DNA of 64,000 nt from Mechercharimyces sp. CAU 1602. Its GTDB lineage: Bacteria; Bacillota; Bacilli; Thermoactinomycetales; JANTPT01. Under the pieces are notes generated by a model. The model had not been told where the DNA came from. It ran no database searches and saw nothing but the letters and a program-made list of their open reading frames with translations. Where the stretch lies: the NCBI RefSeq assembly GCF_024753565.1, contig NZ_JANTPT010000001.1:964513-1028512 (forward strand), written 5' to 3'. The position numbers were made by a program, and so were the translations under genes. Positions 62,246 to 64,000 of the stretch are shown one piece after another. The stretch's first letter is position 1. Each line of letters begins with the position of its first letter.

Positions 62246-62767
62246 GTGAGCACTAATAAGAAACGACGTTTGTCTCGTCGTCAGTTTCTCATTAACACAT
62301 TGGCGGGATCTGGAGCCTTTATGGGAGCCGGGATGTTGTATCCCATGGTCCGATTCGCTATCGATCCGATTCTACAAAAGGAAACGCAATCTTCTTTTGT
62401 AGAGGTTGGAGCAGTTGAGGAATTTGGCAAAGAACCAATCGCAATTCAATTTTTTGTTGAGCAAAAAGATGGTTGGTATCAAAAAGAAGGCGGGACCAAG
62501 ATGACAGCATGGGTCATGAAGCAAGATGATGGTAAGTTTCTCGCTTTATCTCCCATCTGTAAACATCTCGGCTGTACAGTGAAATGGGAAGGTAGTCCTG
62601 AATTTAAAGATGAATTCTACTGCCCTTGCCATGGTGGTCGCTATACAGACACTGGAATCAACATTCCAGGTACACCTCCTCTAGCCCCACTCGACAAATA
62701 CAAGACAGAAGTGAAAAATGGAAAGCTATTTTTAGGTTCTATTGTTCCACAAGAAGGAGGGGCATAA
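62246..62767 (+). CDS. qcrA: menaquinol:cytochrome c reductase Rieske iron-sulfur subunit
   Basis: A 173-residue membrane-anchored Rieske protein. RRLSRRQFLINTLAGSGAFM is a twin-arginine-type signal/anchor that stays uncleaved. The 2Fe-2S ligands are in ICKHLGCTVKW and YCPCHGGRY. It takes electrons from menaquinol in the bc-type complex. GTG 62246 follows AGGGAGGTC. It is the first gene of qcrABC. Confidence 0.96.
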   Translation: MSTNKKRRLSRRQFLINTLAGSGAFMGAGMLYPMVRFAIDPILQKETQSSFVEVGAVEEFGKEPIAIQFFVEQKDGWYQKEGGTKMTAWVMKQDDGKFLALSPICKHLGCTVKWEGSPEFKDEFYCPCHGGRYTDTGINIPGTPPLAPLDKYKTEVKNGKLFLGSIVPQEGGA

Positions 62768-62768
62768 G

Positions 62769-63440
62769 ATGCTACAAAAGGTCTATGACTGGATCGATGA
62801 GCGAATCGATATTACCCCCCTATGGCGGGATGTAGCAGATCACGAAGTTCCTGAACACGTGAATCCTGCACATCACTTTTCCGCTTTTATTTATTGCTTT
62901 GGGGGACTTACTTTTTTCATCGTCGTCATCCAAATCTTGTCCGGAATCTTCTTGTCGATGTACTATGTTCCGGATATTGAAAATGCCCATGCTAGTGTAA
63001 ATTTCTTACAGAACGAGATTGCTTTTGGACAAATCGTTCGTGGCATGCATCACTGGGGAGCCAGTGTGGCGATCGTAATGCTCACTCTTCACACTTTGCG
63101 CGTCTTTTTTACTGGGTCGTACAAACATCCGCGCGAGTTCAACTGGGTAGTTGGGGTATTAATCCTATTCGTAATGATTGGACTCGGGTTTACGGGATAT
63201 TTACTTCCGTGGGACAACAAAGCGTACTTTGCAACTAAAGTAGGGGTAGAAATTGCGGCTAGCGTACCATTCATCGGTCCGTATATCGCAAGCTTCTTGC
63301 AAGGGGGCAGCATCGTTGGTGCACAAACCATCGCTCGTTTCTTTGCATTGCATGTCTTCTTCTTACCTGCAGGGTTGTTCGCTTTATTGGGTGCACACTT
63401 TGTATTGATCCGCAGACAAGGAATCTCGGGGCCATTATAA
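62769..63440 (+). CDS. qcrB: menaquinol:cytochrome c reductase cytochrome b subunit
   Basis: A 223-residue cytochrome b6-type subunit with four membrane helices. Haem-ligand histidines are seen in GQIVRGMHHWGASVAIVMLT and FFALHVFFLPAGLFALLGAH; LGFTGYLLPWD matches the conserved b6 segment. The length is that of the split b6/IV-type complex in which the C-terminal half of cytochrome b is in QcrC. AAGGAGGG lies at the end of qcrA, two bases separate the genes. Confidence 0.96.
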   Translation: MLQKVYDWIDERIDITPLWRDVADHEVPEHVNPAHHFSAFIYCFGGLTFFIVVIQILSGIFLSMYYVPDIENAHASVNFLQNEIAFGQIVRGMHHWGASVAIVMLTLHTLRVFFTGSYKHPREFNWVVGVLILFVMIGLGFTGYLLPWDNKAYFATKVGVEIAASVPFIGPYIASFLQGGSIVGAQTIARFFALHVFFLPAGLFALLGAHFVLIRRQGISGPL

Positions 63441-63472
63441 GCCTCAATTGATGCGCAAAGGGGGGAATTGAC

Positions 63473-64000
63473 TTGGCACATAACAATGATAAGAACAAAC
63501 AAATCCACTACGTTGGCGATTCTCGCGTTCCTGTGAGAAGTGAAGAAGAAAAGATGGTCCCCTTGGACTATGATGAATTTCCGGGAAAAACCGAAGCCTT
63601 CCTTCCTGATTTCTTACTTAAAGAATGGATGGTAGGGGTTGTATTTTTCGCCGGTTTTATGGCACTGGTTATGGCTCACGAACCACCTCTAGGTGAGATT
63701 GCAGATCCTACCAACACAAGTTTCCTCCCGGTACCAGACTGGTATTTCTTATTTCTATATGAACTGCTTAAATTCACATGGGCATCCGGTCCATATACGG
63801 TGATTGGGATACTTGTGATTCCAGGTGTTATGTTTGGTGCACTGCTCTTAGCCCCTTGGCTTGATGCAAGTAAAGAAAGACGTCCTTTTAAACGTCCGAT
63901 CACAACAAGCTTAATGGTACTTACACTCATCGGGGTTGTGCTTTTAACTTGGTTCTCAGATGCGGAACATAGGGAGATGCTAGCAGCACAGGGTGGTTAT
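63473..64000 (+). CDS. qcrC: menaquinol:cytochrome c reductase subunit QcrC (partial, cytochrome b/c fusion)
   Basis: The first 176 codons of the third subunit; the gene runs off the right edge. Visible is the subunit IV-like part of cytochrome b: DFLLKEWMVGVVFFAGFMAL, the quinol-site motif VPDWYFLFLYELLKFTW (equivalent of PEWY, here PDWY) and two further membrane segments. In Bacillus a cytochrome c domain with CxxCH follows, which would lie beyond the window. TTG 63473 follows GGGGGG. Confidence 0.93.
   Translation, partial: MAHNNDKNKQIHYVGDSRVPVRSEEEKMVPLDYDEFPGKTEAFLPDFLLKEWMVGVVFFAGFMALVMAHEPPLGEIADPTNTSFLPVPDWYFLFLYELLKFTWASGPYTVIGILVIPGVMFGALLLAPWLDASKERRPFKRPITTSLMVLTLIGVVLLTWFSDAEHREMLAAQGGY

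Overview
The window is a chromosomal segment of an endospore-forming, Gram-positive member of the Bacillales. The gene order from cmk through ypfD, YIEGIA, der, plsY, gpsA, yphF, spoIVA, hbs, folE, hepS, menG, hepT, ndk, aroC, aroB, hisC, ypiB, ypiF and qcrABC matches the known Bacillus subtilis cmk-to-qcr order. Spore genes (spoIVA, ypeB, the YIEGIA pair), bacillithiol genes (bshB2, ypdA), menaquinone genes (hepS-menG-hepT) and TTG/GTG starts behind strong AGGAGG sites all fit. Thermoactinomycetaceae or a near relative is my guess, but the sequence alone does not prove it.

Layout. 1-2.4 kb: the tail of a zinc-type dehydrogenase and topoisomerase III. 2.5-4.2 kb: a SAM-I riboswitch driving an NhaC-family carrier, probably a methionine transporter. 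4.3-7.7 kb: an AT-rich two-gene unit of a large SF1 (Upf1/DNA2-like) helicase and a 121-residue partner. The two proteins share a short motif across their junction, and this is the best candidate for an undescribed (possibly defence) system. 7.8-13.1 kb: coaA, a luciferase-like oxidoreductase, and a serine T-box leader controlling a class V aminotransferase and serA. 13.3-22.3 kb: a UvrD-type helicase, a DUF3050 protein, a two-domain glycosyltransferase, pyrophosphatase, rhodanese, ferredoxin, a CPBP protease, mecA and bshB2. 22.5-27.4 kb: glutamate dehydrogenase, ypdA, asparaginase and ypeB without its usual partner sleB.

27.7-43.7 kb is the conserved housekeeping and sporulation block: cmk, plsC, ypfD, the YIEGIA pair, der, plsY, gpsA, a DUF2768-like small protein, a YphF-like lipoprotein, spoIVA, hbs, folE, a solitary tRNA-Pro(GGG), hepS-menG-hepT and ndk. 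43.8-54.6 kb is accessory: two fluoride channels, a four-gene manganese-type ABC transporter, an SBBP beta-propeller protein with a collagen-like tail, an SDR/ArsR pair behind a 44-bp palindrome, and a metal module (ZIP transporter with an exported domain, Cys-rich DeoR-type regulator, FixH-like lipoprotein). 54.9-64 kb returns to the core: aroC-aroB, a lipoprotein, hisC, two unknown proteins, ypiB (reoY), ypiF and the qcrABC menaquinol:cytochrome c reductase, cut by the window end.

Regulation visible in the DNA: one SAM-I riboswitch, one T-box with a serine specifier, several near-consensus sigma-A promoters, many strong (often bidirectional) terminators, and several palindromes likely to be operators. 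A 15-bp motif, GTTTG-N5-CAAAC, occurs four times, always between genes, and has no obvious known owner. No rRNA, CRISPR array, insertion sequence or prophage was seen.
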